12,657 nucleotides of DNA from Elusimicrobia bacterium CG08_land_8_20_14_0_20_44_26 (GCA_002779055.1 PEXM01000079.1:1-12657); one strand, 5' to 3'. Shown: positions 1 through 7,657, numbered from the stretch's first letter. Numbers and translations: made by a program. The notes: generated by a model not told the origin, from the letters alone.

Positions 1-521
1 AGCGCCGCAATTATGGCGTCTTTATACAATTTGCGGCGGTTGATGACGCCTTTTGAAAAAAAGCCGATCGCTCCGTGCCTCTGTTTTGTGTTTTCCGACG
101 ATTGCATCCTGTCCATAACGTCCCCGAGTTCCGTTCCCGAAAGAAGTTCGCCGACAATTGACGGCGGAATCTCAAACATAACCGAAGACCCGAATCCCGC
201 TACTCCTGCATTATCCATTATGCAGACGCCTCCGAACGAGAACCAGCGCGAATAAAGATTTATCACGCCGCCTTCAATGCCGACAAAAAAATCCGCGCCC
301 AAATTCTGAAGACGGTTTTTATCAGCAAGATGCCTCGCGCGGCGCTCGGCTCCTTCAAATGTTTTTGAATTTACCGGCTGTCTTCCGACACCGCTTTCCG
401 CCTCGTCAGAAACAACTTCGACGCTATCGTAATATTTCAAGAAAGCGTCTCGCGACGAGGCGATTTTAACGGGATTTTTCGAACCCACGAAAATTTTTGC
501 GAATTTTAATTTTTTATTCAA
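1..521 (-). CDS. yjjX: Inosine/xanthosine triphosphatase, YjjX/DUF84 family (3' end cut by window)
   Basis: House-cleaning phosphatase that hydrolyses non-canonical purine nucleotides (ITP, XTP) so they are not incorporated into nucleic acids; cytosolic. I translated this frame by hand: it is open from a TTG at 521 to the left edge, about 173 residues. Family hallmarks are clear: VGSKNPVKIA at residues 12-21, ESGVGRQPVNSKTFEGAERR at 42-61, GIEGGV at 81-86 and KQRHGAIGFFSKG at 146-158. E. coli YjjX is about 170 residues with the same order of motifs, so only the last few residues should be missing. No ATG precedes the first motif. The best start is TTG, which overlaps the end of bioY by 8 bases and has no obvious Shine-Dalgarno sequence, suggesting translational coupling. 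Family assignment is firm; the exact substrate and start are less so. Confidence 0.87.
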   Translation of the reverse strand, partial: MNKKLKFAKIFVGSKNPVKIASSRDAFLKYYDSVEVVSDEAESGVGRQPVNSKTFEGAERRARHLADKNRLQNLGADFFVGIEGGVINLYSRWFSFGGVCIMDNAGVAGFGSSVMFEIPPSIVGELLSGTELGDVMDRMQSSENTKQRHGAIGFFSKGVINRRKLYKDAIIAA

Positions 522-1125
522 AAGTTTTTTTCGGAAGTATAAAAGAACTCAAGGCGCCTGCGAGGAAAACTTTAACGATATCAATAAAAATAAAAGGCAG
601 AATTCCTTTCGTCACCGCTTCGGCAAAAGAGTATTTCAGAAGATATGCAAGATACCCCGCCCCGCAAAAATATATCACCGCCGCGCCCGCGAGCATCGCC
701 GCCGTCTGCGGAATAAAACGCTGGTTTCTGCCACGAGCGTCGGTGAAATAACCTATTATCAGAGGCGCTATTATAAATCCGAGAAGGTATCCTCCCGTCG
801 GTCCTAAAAGATAATTTAAGGAACCCCGCGCGCCGAAGGCAAACCACGGGAGTCCCGACGCTGCGAGAGCGACGTAGATAATTTGACTGACCGAACCGAA
901 TAAACCCCCGCAGACGACGCCGCTTAAAAGCACGCCGAAAACCTGCCCCGTGACGGGAACGGGCGTAAACGGCAATTTTACGCAGATTCTCGCCGTAAGA
1001 GCGGTAAAAGACGCCATAACGAAAGCGAGAGCCAAACTTTTAGCCGTCGTGAGAGCGCGGCTTTTTCTGTAATAAAGGCATTTGGCTTCGTTAAAATTCT
1101 CTATAATACCCGTTAAAGTCATCAT
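514..1125 (-). CDS. bioY: Biotin transporter BioY (ECF S component)
   Basis: Membrane substrate-binding subunit of the biotin energy-coupling-factor transporter. The 203 residues hold about six hydrophobic segments and the BioY signature: PVPVTGQVFGVLLSG at residues 55-69, a GLPWFAFGARG loop at 91-101, LLGPTGGYLLGF at 106-117 and the late PFIFIDIVKVFLAG at 177-190. Length is usual for the family. The start is a double ATG (1125 and 1122) behind AGGAG; the second ATG has the better spacing. No EcfA, EcfA' or EcfT gene is nearby, so it either shares a housekeeping ECF module encoded elsewhere or works alone, as has been reported for some BioY proteins. A 64-base gap separates it from the gene upstream and includes a possible promoter. 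Its presence suggests biotin scavenging; no biotin synthesis gene is visible here. Confidence 0.93.
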   Translation of the reverse strand: MMTLTGIIENFNEAKCLYYRKSRALTTAKSLALAFVMASFTALTARICVKLPFTPVPVTGQVFGVLLSGVVCGGLFGSVSQIIYVALAASGLPWFAFGARGSLNYLLGPTGGYLLGFIIAPLIIGYFTDARGRNQRFIPQTAAMLAGAAVIYFCGAGYLAYLLKYSFAEAVTKGILPFIFIDIVKVFLAGALSSFILPKKTFE

Positions 1126-1161
1126 TTTCTCCTTTTATTTCACTCGTGTGTAATACAGGAC

Positions 1162-1167
1162 ATTATA
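1162..1167 (-). promoter_or_regulatory. Possible -10 element upstream of bioY
   Basis: The minus strand carries a perfect TATAAT in the 64-base gap before bioY, about 37 bases upstream of the start codon. No good -35 hexamer is visible 16-18 bases further upstream, and the region is AT-rich, so a chance match is possible. It is the only gap in the left part where an independent promoter looks plausible. Confidence 0.3.
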
Positions 1168-1189
1168 AATACAATCTCTGTTGATTTTA

Positions 1190-1672
1190 TTATATACTTT
1201 CAAAATCGTCAAAGGGATTTTTGTATATGAAGGCGATTCGCGAGGCGGGATAAATAATTTTTTTCTTTTTATCCTCTCCAAACATAATTTTTATTTTCTT
1301 CCTGAATTTGAAAATTCCGGCTATTGTTCTTTTTTTTTCATAAACACAACCCACAGGAGACGGAAATTTTTTTTCCGAGAGAAACACTTCTTTTACGGAA
1401 AGACCTGGAGGAAAATGACTTATGGCTTCGTCCATGAGATAACTTCGGGGATAATTTTTTGTCAGGGCAACGTCTATAAATTCGCAAAGCGACTCTACAC
1501 CGAGCGGGAGAGCGGGCGATGCGGAATATTTTATCTTCATCCTGTAGCCCTTCCCCGTCACAAAATCAATATTCATCCGCCGCAACGCCTTTTGTAGGTG
1601 ACAGAGCGTATCAAGATGACCTATAATCTTAAATGCGCATGTTTTTGAATAAATTATTCTGGCAAAATACAT
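1190..1672 (-). CDS. DUF2344 protein (TIGR03936 type), partner of the radical SAM protein
   Basis: Function unknown. DUF2344 proteins are encoded next to, or fused to, TIGR03960-type radical SAM proteins. The N-terminal half matches the family: ARIIYSKTCAFKIIGHLDTL at residues 4-23 (the K..F..IGHLD motif), QKALRRMNIDF at 27-37, then a GKGYRMKIKYS stretch and PALPLGVES at 53-61, the equivalent of the usual PLPLG. HFPPGLSVKEV at 86-96 also fits. Beyond about residue 100 it is lysine-rich (for example DKKKKII) and I cannot match it to the family; at 160 residues it is shorter than the roughly 200 or more I would expect. The ATG overlaps the stop of the radical SAM gene by one base (TAATG), so translation is probably coupled and the two likely act together. 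The coding strand passes through runs of nine and eight A's (1330-1338, 1367-1374). Confidence 0.8.
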   Translation of the reverse strand: MYFARIIYSKTCAFKIIGHLDTLCHLQKALRRMNIDFVTGKGYRMKIKYSASPALPLGVESLCEFIDVALTKNYPRSYLMDEAISHFPPGLSVKEVFLSEKKFPSPVGCVYEKKRTIAGIFKFRKKIKIMFGEDKKKKIIYPASRIAFIYKNPFDDFESI

Positions 1673-3255
1673 TACGTCGAATCTGTCCCGTTTTTTTCAA
1701 CGGTTTGAAGTTTTATTTTGCTCCACGGAAGATGCCCCGACGTCAAATCGCGCATCGCGTATTCAAGGGTATTGATTCCCGCCGCGGCTGCTTTTTTATT
1801 CCATAAATCCGGAGAAAATTCCTGGCCTCCGGCAAGACCTTCAAGGACGGGAGAAATTTCACCGCCGCCACGGGCGATGACGGATTCTATCACGACTCCT
1901 TCCATATCCGGCGTTCGAAGGGGCATGCCTTTAATTTCACTCCTCAACATATTCAGCCGTTCCGTAAAAACCTCGGGGTCAACAAATTTTGCCCTTTCAA
2001 ACAACGTGTGGGGAGCGGGCACAAAAAAAGACACCGCCAGAGTGATTTTAAGTTGCGACTTTCTGAACAATTTCACAGCTTTTAGCGTCTCTTTTACATC
2101 TTCATCCGTCTCGCCGGGCAGACCCAGCATCAGATAAATCTTTACGTCTCTAAAACCCGCTTTTTTAAAATCCGTGAGAATTCCGTAAAACTCTTCAAAT
2201 GAAGTTTTTTTATTTATTGCCTCTTGCAGGCGCGGCGAGAAGGACTCAGGTGCGAAAGTAAGATTCGGCTGGTTCAACTCAAGAATTTTCATAACGCATT
2301 CCACAGACCTTCGGTCAGGCCTCAACGACGGCACATGGAGGGATGTGCCCTTCCTTCTCAAAAACGGAATTATTCCGTCAATAACATCAGTAAGGTGTGG
2401 ATACTGGGAAACGCTGAGCGATGAAAGAGAAATCCCGTCGTAACCCGTTTTTTTCAGAGACGAAAATATTATCTCTTTTACTTCATCCGCCGGTCTTATC
2501 CGCAAAGGCGAATAAAATCTTTTTGCTTCGCAGAAAGCGCAGTTATTCGGGCAGCCCCTCATCACTTCTATATCCAGACGGTTCATCAGTGTCCTGATGT
2601 TCGGTATCGCGGGCGCGCGGGGATAATCCGCCGAATCAAGGCGACAGACGGCTTTCGTCACGCTTTCACTTACACCCGGCACAAAAAAGCCGTCAATCTT
2701 CGCAATTTTTTCTAAAAATATTTCTTTTCTGCCTTTTTCATAGAAGTCCAAAGCGCGCGGGAGAGATTCTTCGGCGTCGCCTACGAGAAAAGCGTCAAAA
2801 AAATTCTCAATGGGCGCAAAATTGCTTACAGAAGGCCCACCGGCAATAACCGCGGGGCAATTTTTGCCTCTGTTTTTCATAGGTATTTTAAGAAGTTTGA
2901 ATAAATCGTTTAATTCAAGAAAAGAATTGCGCGATGAGAGCATTATCCCGACAACATCGAAATCGAAGGCGGCCCGGCGGCTTTCGAGAGAAAAAAGAGC
3001 CAAATCATTTTTCAAAAGGTGCGCCTTGAAATCTTCTTCCGGCATAAAAGTTCTTTCGCAGAGACAGTCGTTTTTTGAATTTATGATGTGATAAATTATC
3101 CTGCCGCCGAGAGAAGACGCACTCATTTCATAGGTGAAAGGACTGACCAGCAAAAATTTTTTTACCGTTTTTGACCAGACCTTTTTTACCGAAAGAAACT
3201 CTCCGCCCATATACTGGGCGGGCCTTCTGAATTTCAGCAGTCGGTCAAATTTCAT
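1672..3255 (-). CDS. Radical SAM protein, TIGR03960 type
   Basis: Putative radical SAM enzyme of unknown substrate. The iron-sulfur motif GCPNNCAFC (CxxxCxxC) lies at 2530-2556, residues 234-242 counted from the ATG at 3255. Family landmarks in order: FRRPAQYMGGE near the start, YEMSASSLGGRIIYHIIN, an FDFDVVGIML strand, VIAGGPSVSNFAPIENFFDA, then after the cluster SLRPDRRSVE, TFAPESFSPRLQEAINK, LMLGLPGETDEDV, FFVPAPHT and a C-terminal LPWSKI. The N-terminal region corresponds to a cobalamin-binding-like fold, but no DxHxxG motif is seen, so base-off His coordination of B12 is not supported. The frame opens at 3276, but I prefer the ATG at 3255 (527 residues): it follows GGGGGA by 6 bases and starts directly at the conserved region, while the longer start lies inside a repeat. 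The pair with DUF2344 next to rodA recalls the clostridial arrangement that continues with rng and rplU; those are absent here. Confidence 0.88.
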   Translation of the reverse strand: MKFDRLLKFRRPAQYMGGEFLSVKKVWSKTVKKFLLVSPFTYEMSASSLGGRIIYHIINSKNDCLCERTFMPEEDFKAHLLKNDLALFSLESRRAAFDFDVVGIMLSSRNSFLELNDLFKLLKIPMKNRGKNCPAVIAGGPSVSNFAPIENFFDAFLVGDAEESLPRALDFYEKGRKEIFLEKIAKIDGFFVPGVSESVTKAVCRLDSADYPRAPAIPNIRTLMNRLDIEVMRGCPNNCAFCEAKRFYSPLRIRPADEVKEIIFSSLKKTGYDGISLSSLSVSQYPHLTDVIDGIIPFLRRKGTSLHVPSLRPDRRSVECVMKILELNQPNLTFAPESFSPRLQEAINKKTSFEEFYGILTDFKKAGFRDVKIYLMLGLPGETDEDVKETLKAVKLFRKSQLKITLAVSFFVPAPHTLFERAKFVDPEVFTERLNMLRSEIKGMPLRTPDMEGVVIESVIARGGGEISPVLEGLAGGQEFSPDLWNKKAAAAGINTLEYAMRDLTSGHLPWSKIKLQTVEKNGTDST

Positions 3256-3257
3256 CC

Positions 3258-3357
3258 ACCGTCCCCCATCTTTCATCTGTCCCGCCTGGGGCGGATTTCG
3301 TCCGCTTGAGGTCGAAGGTGTCCGCCTCTGGCGGATGCGGATTCAACATCTTTCATC
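3258..3357 (-). repeat. Intergenic repeat element, copy 1 (two hairpin cores)
   Basis: Fills almost the whole gap between rodA and the radical SAM gene. Read on the plus strand, CATCTTTCATCTGTC (3267-3281) and CATCTTTCATC (3347-3357) flank two inverted repeats: CCGCC-TGG-GGCGG (3282-3294) and TCCGCC-TCT-GGCGGA (3321-3335). The right flank begins with GATTCAA, as in the copy near 8700. The rodA stop codon lies at the right edge, and the ribosome binding site of the radical SAM gene lies at the left edge. Neither hairpin is followed by a U-run on the minus-strand transcript, so these are not canonical terminators. Confidence 0.75.
3262..3267 (-). promoter_or_regulatory. Ribosome binding site choosing the radical SAM start
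   Basis: GGGGGA on the minus strand, 6 bases before the ATG at 3255. It supports that start over the ATG at 3276, which has no Shine-Dalgarno sequence at a suitable distance. The site abuts the edge of the intergenic repeat. Confidence 0.6.
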
Positions 3358-4588
3358 ACCAACCTTCCGCCGTAGCGCCCACATTCATTACAATTCCCAA
3401 CATTGAAAGATAAACCACCAGAGCCGTGCCTCCGTATGAAACAAAAGGAAGAGGGAGCCCCGTTATGGGCATTATTCCGAGAGTCATCCCTATATTTAAA
3501 ACCGTCTGAAAAAATAAAATGGCGAAAATAGCGAGGGTGAGGAATGTGCCCTGCTGGTCAATGGCAAGCATTGAAATTTTAATAATTCTCAGATAAAGAA
3601 CAAAATAAGAAATAAGAATCAGCAGAACTCCCAAAAATCCGAATTCCTCCGCAATGCTTGCGAAAATAAAATCCGTGTATTTACCTGGTAGAAAACCGAG
3701 CCGCGCCTGACTACCCATGCGGTAGCCCTTCCCTGTCAACTTGCCCGAACCGATTGTTATGAGACTTTGAGAAAGATGATACCCCGAATTAAGAGTGTCT
3801 CTGCTCGGTTTTATAAAGTTGAGAATCCTGTTTTTCTGATAGGGCTTGAGCATTGAAGTCACCTTCCAAGAAAATAGTAAGCTCAAAACAAATAAACTTC
3901 CGAGAGAGAGGACGAGCACATGAGCTTTTTTTATTCTCAACAGAAACCTCATCAGGAGATAAAGAACCGCGAAAAAAGCCGCTCCTGCAAGATACAAACT
4001 CCAGGTCCCCGCGGGATACAGACAAAAATAAATTATTTCAATTAAAACAATTCCTCCGGAAATGACAAGAAACATTAAAAAATTTATATTCTGGCTGAAA
4101 TAAAGAAACACAAAAATTATAAAAAGAAAAACCATAGCCGTCCCGACATCCGGCTGTTTCAAGACAAGAGCAAGAGGCAGCGCTCCAAATAAAACCGTAA
4201 AGAAAACGGTTCTGGGTGACCCCCTATCTATGTAGTTCCTGCTGAAATAATACGTGAGAAATATAATTGTCGTGAACTTCACCAACTCCGACGGTTGAAA
4301 AACGACAATTCCTATATTGAGCCACGAGCAACTGCCGCGAACGGTCCTGCCGAATGAGAGAACCGCAAGAAGAAGCAGTATTCCCAAAACATACAGCGTT
4401 ATTGCCCTGAATCTTATGAAGACCTTATATTTGGTCAGGGAGAATATGAACATACCCGCAAAACCGCCTCCGAGAGCCGCAAAATGAGCGAGAAGCATTC
4501 TTCCCGAAGTGTATGATATTATCTGGCTGGTGCCCATCACAACCAGAAAGATGGCGGGAATCAGTATCGTAAAATCAATTTTTCTCAT
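3356..4588 (-). CDS. rodA: Rod shape-determining glycosyltransferase RodA (SEDS family)
   Basis: Peptidoglycan polymerase of the elongasome: joins lipid II into glycan strands in the membrane, paired with PBP2. The 410 residues are largely hydrophobic, about ten membrane segments. SEDS landmarks: GSCSWLNIGIVVFQPSELVK at 85-104, LKQPDVGTAMVF at 143-154, ITIGSGKLTGKGYRMGSQ at 277-294, FLPGKYTDFIFASIAEEFGF at 299-318 and TGLPLPFVSYGGTA at 376-389. The TDFIF aspartate (306) appears to correspond to the residue needed for polymerase activity in characterised RodA; the family's usual Glu after FLP is Gly here. It is somewhat longer than the typical 370 or so, with an extra hydrophobic stretch around 190-240. 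The start overlaps the mrdA end by 14 bases, with AGGA upstream. RodA rather than FtsW is supported by the mre context. Confidence 0.95.
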   Translation of the reverse strand: MRKIDFTILIPAIFLVVMGTSQIISYTSGRMLLAHFAALGGGFAGMFIFSLTKYKVFIRFRAITLYVLGILLLLAVLSFGRTVRGSCSWLNIGIVVFQPSELVKFTTIIFLTYYFSRNYIDRGSPRTVFFTVLFGALPLALVLKQPDVGTAMVFLFIIFVFLYFSQNINFLMFLVISGGIVLIEIIYFCLYPAGTWSLYLAGAAFFAVLYLLMRFLLRIKKAHVLVLSLGSLFVLSLLFSWKVTSMLKPYQKNRILNFIKPSRDTLNSGYHLSQSLITIGSGKLTGKGYRMGSQARLGFLPGKYTDFIFASIAEEFGFLGVLLILISYFVLYLRIIKISMLAIDQQGTFLTLAIFAILFFQTVLNIGMTLGIMPITGLPLPFVSYGGTALVVYLSMLGIVMNVGATAEGW

Positions 4589-6350
4589 TCACTTTTTCCT
4601 GCCCCGCGTCCGCTTTTATTTTTATGTATTCATCCCAGACGATTCTCGCTATGGGTCCTGCGCTTACCGACCCCATACCGCCGTGCTCGACGACGACGAC
4701 AAGGCAGAAATCGCTCAATGCGCCGCCGCCGTAGGAGACAAACCAGCCGTGGTCTTCCCCATTAGGATTCTGAGCGGTGCCTGTCTTTCCGTAAATTTCA
4801 TAGTCCTTAATATCAAGAATCCTGCCGGTGCCCTCAAGAACGGTTTTTCTCATTGCTTTTTTAAGAAGTTCAAAGGTTCTATCGGAGAGTTTATATTCTC
4901 TTGCAATTTCAGGTTTTGAAGCATATTCAATGTCATTTTCCGCGCTAATGACTTTTTCCACGATGTATGGTTTATAAATTACGCCTCTTGTGGCGAGACC
5001 GCTCACGACAAGAGCCATTTGCATAGGCGTGACCCACAGGAAACCCTGCCCTATCGCCATATTTATGGAATCGCCGTTCCACCACCCTCTTTTTAACTTT
5101 TTTTTCTTCCATGCAGGGCCCGGAATAGTGGATTCTAACTCCCCCGAAATATCCTCAAACACATTAAGATCAAGACCCATCATTTTCGCGTATTTTGAAA
5201 GATTTTCCCCCCCTGTTTTGAGACCCACATTATAAAAATATATATTGCAGGAATTGGCGAAACCCTGCATAAAATCCATTATGCCGTGTCCTTCTTCCTT
5301 CCAGCATTTGAATTCCCTGTCGGCGTATTCAAAAATTCCGTCGCATTCAAATTGAGTATCCGTTTTTATACAACCCTCGGAAAGCGCAGCGGCGGAGGTA
5401 ATGATTTTAAAAGCGGAGCCCGGCGGATACTTCATCTGAATCGCTCTGTTGACAAGCGGAATTTCAGGCGCTGTCATAAGGCGCGCAACTTCCTCAGACC
5501 TGTCCACGAACACCGACGGTTTAAAGCCGGGAGAACTTACCAATAATCGTATCGCGCCCGTCTTAGGATTAAGCGCAATAGCGGCTCCCGGGCGGCCGTT
5601 AAAGGCCTCAAACGCCGCGCGCTGCAACCTTGAATCAACCGTCAGACGCACTTCATCTCCGGAAGAGGGTGGAACGCTTCCTTTTACTTCCACAATGTTT
5701 CCTGAGGCCGTCACTTCAACAATTTCGCCTCCGGCCTTACCAAAAAGATATTTGTCATACGTTTTTTCGATACCTGATTGACCATGAAGAGAGCCCGTAT
5801 AAGAATAGGGCATCTCGCTTATTTCGCTCTTCGTCGGTTCGCCAAGATAACCGGTCACGTGACTAAATATTTTTTCGTAAGGATAAAATCTTTTCGGCGC
5901 TTTTATAATTCGCAAATCCGGATATTCATCTATTCTTGAAGCCACAGCTATGAGAGGCCTCCCTTTTAAGTCATTTGCCAGCGTCACGAGTATTTCTTTT
6001 TTTCTCTGGGCCTCACAAATATTCTGTTTCATTTTTTTTACAGGCACTCCTGTTATAGAACTCAACTCTTCCAAAATTGAATCCGTCGGAGGGCTCTGCG
6101 AAACCAGATTGTATGAAACATAAGTTGTGGCGAGAATTTCACCGTCCGAAGAAACCATATTTCCCCTTTTGGGTGCGATGATAAATTTTTTAAGATAATT
6201 TTCCTGGGACTTTTTCGAAAACCTGTAGCCCTTGAAAACCTGTATTTGAAAAACCCTTGATAAAATCAGTGTAAAAGAAAGAATGAGAATAAACCGCGCA
6301 AATTTTATGTATTTAATGAATAAATCCCAGCCCCTGTCTTTATACCACAT
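4575..6350 (-). CDS. mrdA: Peptidoglycan transpeptidase PBP2 (class B penicillin-binding protein)
   Basis: Crosslinks peptidoglycan during cell elongation; anchored in the cytoplasmic membrane with its catalytic domain outside, partner of RodA. The 591 residues show one N-terminal membrane segment (about 17-36), a pedestal domain with APKRGNMVSSDGEILATTYV at 59-78 and HVTGYLGEP at 164-172, QSGIEKTYDKYL at 191-202, and a transpeptidase domain. The three catalytic motifs are all present: SAFK at 312-315 (nucleophile Ser312), SCN at 367-369 and KTG at 522-524. Length is typical of PBP2. It begins 6 bases after the mreD stop and overlaps rodA by 14 bases. The ATG at 6350 lacks a clear Shine-Dalgarno sequence; the leader is A/T-rich, so translation may depend on mreD. 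Order and motifs make PBP2 more likely than PBP3/FtsI. Confidence 0.95.
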   Translation of the reverse strand: MWYKDRGWDLFIKYIKFARFILILSFTLILSRVFQIQVFKGYRFSKKSQENYLKKFIIAPKRGNMVSSDGEILATTYVSYNLVSQSPPTDSILEELSSITGVPVKKMKQNICEAQRKKEILVTLANDLKGRPLIAVASRIDEYPDLRIIKAPKRFYPYEKIFSHVTGYLGEPTKSEISEMPYSYTGSLHGQSGIEKTYDKYLFGKAGGEIVEVTASGNIVEVKGSVPPSSGDEVRLTVDSRLQRAAFEAFNGRPGAAIALNPKTGAIRLLVSSPGFKPSVFVDRSEEVARLMTAPEIPLVNRAIQMKYPPGSAFKIITSAAALSEGCIKTDTQFECDGIFEYADREFKCWKEEGHGIMDFMQGFANSCNIYFYNVGLKTGGENLSKYAKMMGLDLNVFEDISGELESTIPGPAWKKKKLKRGWWNGDSINMAIGQGFLWVTPMQMALVVSGLATRGVIYKPYIVEKVISAENDIEYASKPEIAREYKLSDRTFELLKKAMRKTVLEGTGRILDIKDYEIYGKTGTAQNPNGEDHGWFVSYGGGALSDFCLVVVVEHGGMGSVSAGPIARIVWDEYIKIKADAGQEKVNEKN

Positions 6351-6356
6351 ATTTTT

Positions 6357-6836
6357 TTATATGACGGGTTTATGCTTTTTAAAAAATACCGAAAAAACAA
6401 GAACGGTCAGAACTCCCGTAAAAAGAGCGCCGAAGGAAGCGGCGGGAAAAGTGCTTCGCGGCACTTCCAAAAATGCAGAAAGTAACATTAGATAAAAATA
6501 ATTAAAAATCGCCGCAGCAGCGCCGAGCGCAAACCTGCCGGCGTATCCGGATATATCAAAATTTCCGGACAATTTTCGCACAAAAAATATAATTAAAAGA
6601 TACGAGCAGGCGGAAGCGCCCGCAGGTAGACCGTAGATAACGGAAGATATTATGCCCGCAAGAAAAGCGTATGTGTAAGAGTAAAAATAATCTTTTTTAA
6701 TTGCAAAAAGAATGACGCTTGCAATAACGAGCGACGGAGCTTTTATAAAACTGCCGGCGGGAAAAGATGAATCAATAAAAAAAATCTGCACAAACGGGAC
6801 AAAAACAATAAAAATAATCGTGTGCAGCAAATTCAT
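6357..6836 (-). CDS. mreD: Rod shape-determining protein MreD
   Basis: Small integral membrane protein of the elongasome that works with MreC to position or regulate RodA-PBP2. The 159 residues are mostly hydrophobic with about five membrane segments, a short polar loop (AIKKDYFYSYTYAF) after the second, GLPAGASACSYLLIIFFVRK in the middle, and a basic C-terminus (FFKKHKPVI), as in other MreD proteins. Sequence conservation in this family is low, so the call rests on length, membrane topology and its place between mreC and mrdA. The ATG overlaps the mreC stop by 4 bases (ATGA), typical of coupled translation. Confidence 0.9.
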   Translation of the reverse strand: MNLLHTIIFIVFVPFVQIFFIDSSFPAGSFIKAPSLVIASVILFAIKKDYFYSYTYAFLAGIISSVIYGLPAGASACSYLLIIFFVRKLSGNFDISGYAGRFALGAAAAIFNYFYLMLLSAFLEVPRSTFPAASFGALFTGVLTVLVFSVFFKKHKPVI

Positions 6837-7657
6837 TTTTTCGGTTGCTTCAAAACAAAAATGTGTTTAAGAGAATTTGCGTTGTAGGCTACTTTGACCC
6901 TGACAAATTTCTCGCCTGCTCTGTTTTGCGTAATTTTTCTGACTTTTCCGCAAAGAAGCCCGGGAGGAAATCTTCCGTCCCAGCCGGATGTAAGAAGTTC
7001 CTGACCCTTTTCTATCCTTATATTTCTTGATGGCCATATAAAATCAAGCATTCCCTCGCCGTCCGATTTGCCGGTCATCACAGCCCAGAATTCGCCGCCC
7101 GCTGCCAGGGGAGCACCAGATACGGAAACGCGGGACGCCCTGTTGGTTGTAAGAGCGCAAACCGCTATATCCTCACTGAGCACATTTTTTATACTGCCTA
7201 TAAGAACCCAGAAATCGCCTTCGCGCGAGACCACAGCCGCCCCTTGCTTAAAACCTCTATTTTTTAAAAGGAGCACGCTCGAATTTTCTCCGAGTTCCCC
7301 GTAAACAACCGTGGACACCGGTTTATTTTCAAGGTAAAAGGGGTCAAGAATAAAGGAATCGAAGCTCTGGCGGCGGAGTATTTCTTCCTCAAGCATCTTA
7401 ATTTTAAAATCCTTTTCAAGTGCTTCCCTGCGACTTTCATTAAGGCACCTGTCAAGTTTCGCAATGCTTAAAAACCTGCCCGGCAATTCCGTAAGATTTA
7501 TAAAAGCGCTCGCGCTTTTTTCATAGGGAGTGTAGTAAAGATATTTTATGAAATACTTAAAACGAAGGGTCTTCCCCGAAGGTATCAGGAATGAGAGAAA
7601 AGCCGATACGGAAAGATAAAAGAAAAAAATAAGCTTCTGTAAGAGACCATCATGCAT
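6833..7657 (-). CDS. mreC: Rod shape-determining protein MreC
   Basis: Membrane-anchored elongasome protein whose extracytoplasmic domain contacts PBP2. The 274 residues comprise one N-terminal membrane segment (about 8-26), a charged helical stretch suited to a coiled coil (about 66-98), and a beta-rich C-terminal domain with the family pattern: [20 protein letters not shown] at 129-148, then [20 protein letters not shown] at 217-236. Length is normal. The ATG at 7657 lies inside the mreB end, an 8-base overlap; an AAGGA stands only two bases upstream of it, closer than usual, so coupling to mreB translation is likely. It overlaps mreD by 4 bases. Confidence 0.94.
   Translation of the reverse strand: MHDGLLQKLIFFFYLSVSAFLSFLIPSGKTLRFKYFIKYLYYTPYEKSASAFINLTELPGRFLSIAKLDRCLNESRREALEKDFKIKMLEEEILRRQSFDSFILDPFYLENKPVSTVVYGELGENSSVLLLKNRGFKQGAAVVSREGDFWVLIGSIKNVLSEDIAVCALTTNRASRVSVSGAPLAAGGEFWAVMTGKSDGEGMLDFIWPSRNIRIEKGQELLTSGWDGRFPPGLLCGKVRKITQNRAGEKFVRVKVAYNANSLKHIFVLKQPKK

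Noticed and set aside
13..255. Plus-strand open frame at the left edge as the gene of this region
   Set aside because: The minus strand reads as a YjjX protein throughout 1-521, which explains the region far better.
1141..1180. BirA operator upstream of bioY
   Set aside because: TTGTA and TTACA half-like words are present, but their spacing and symmetry do not fit the known BirA site (about 9 bases, 14-16 spacer, 9 bases).
1672..3255. Classic B12-dependent radical SAM methylthio- or methyltransferase
   Set aside because: No DxHxxG cobalamin motif and no MiaB/RimO-type extra cysteine or TRAM domains are visible; block order fits the TIGR03960 type.
3256..3276. Longer radical SAM protein starting at 3276
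   Set aside because: The seven extra codons are read from the edge of the repeat; the ATG at 3255 has GGGGGA at 6 bases and begins at the conserved region.
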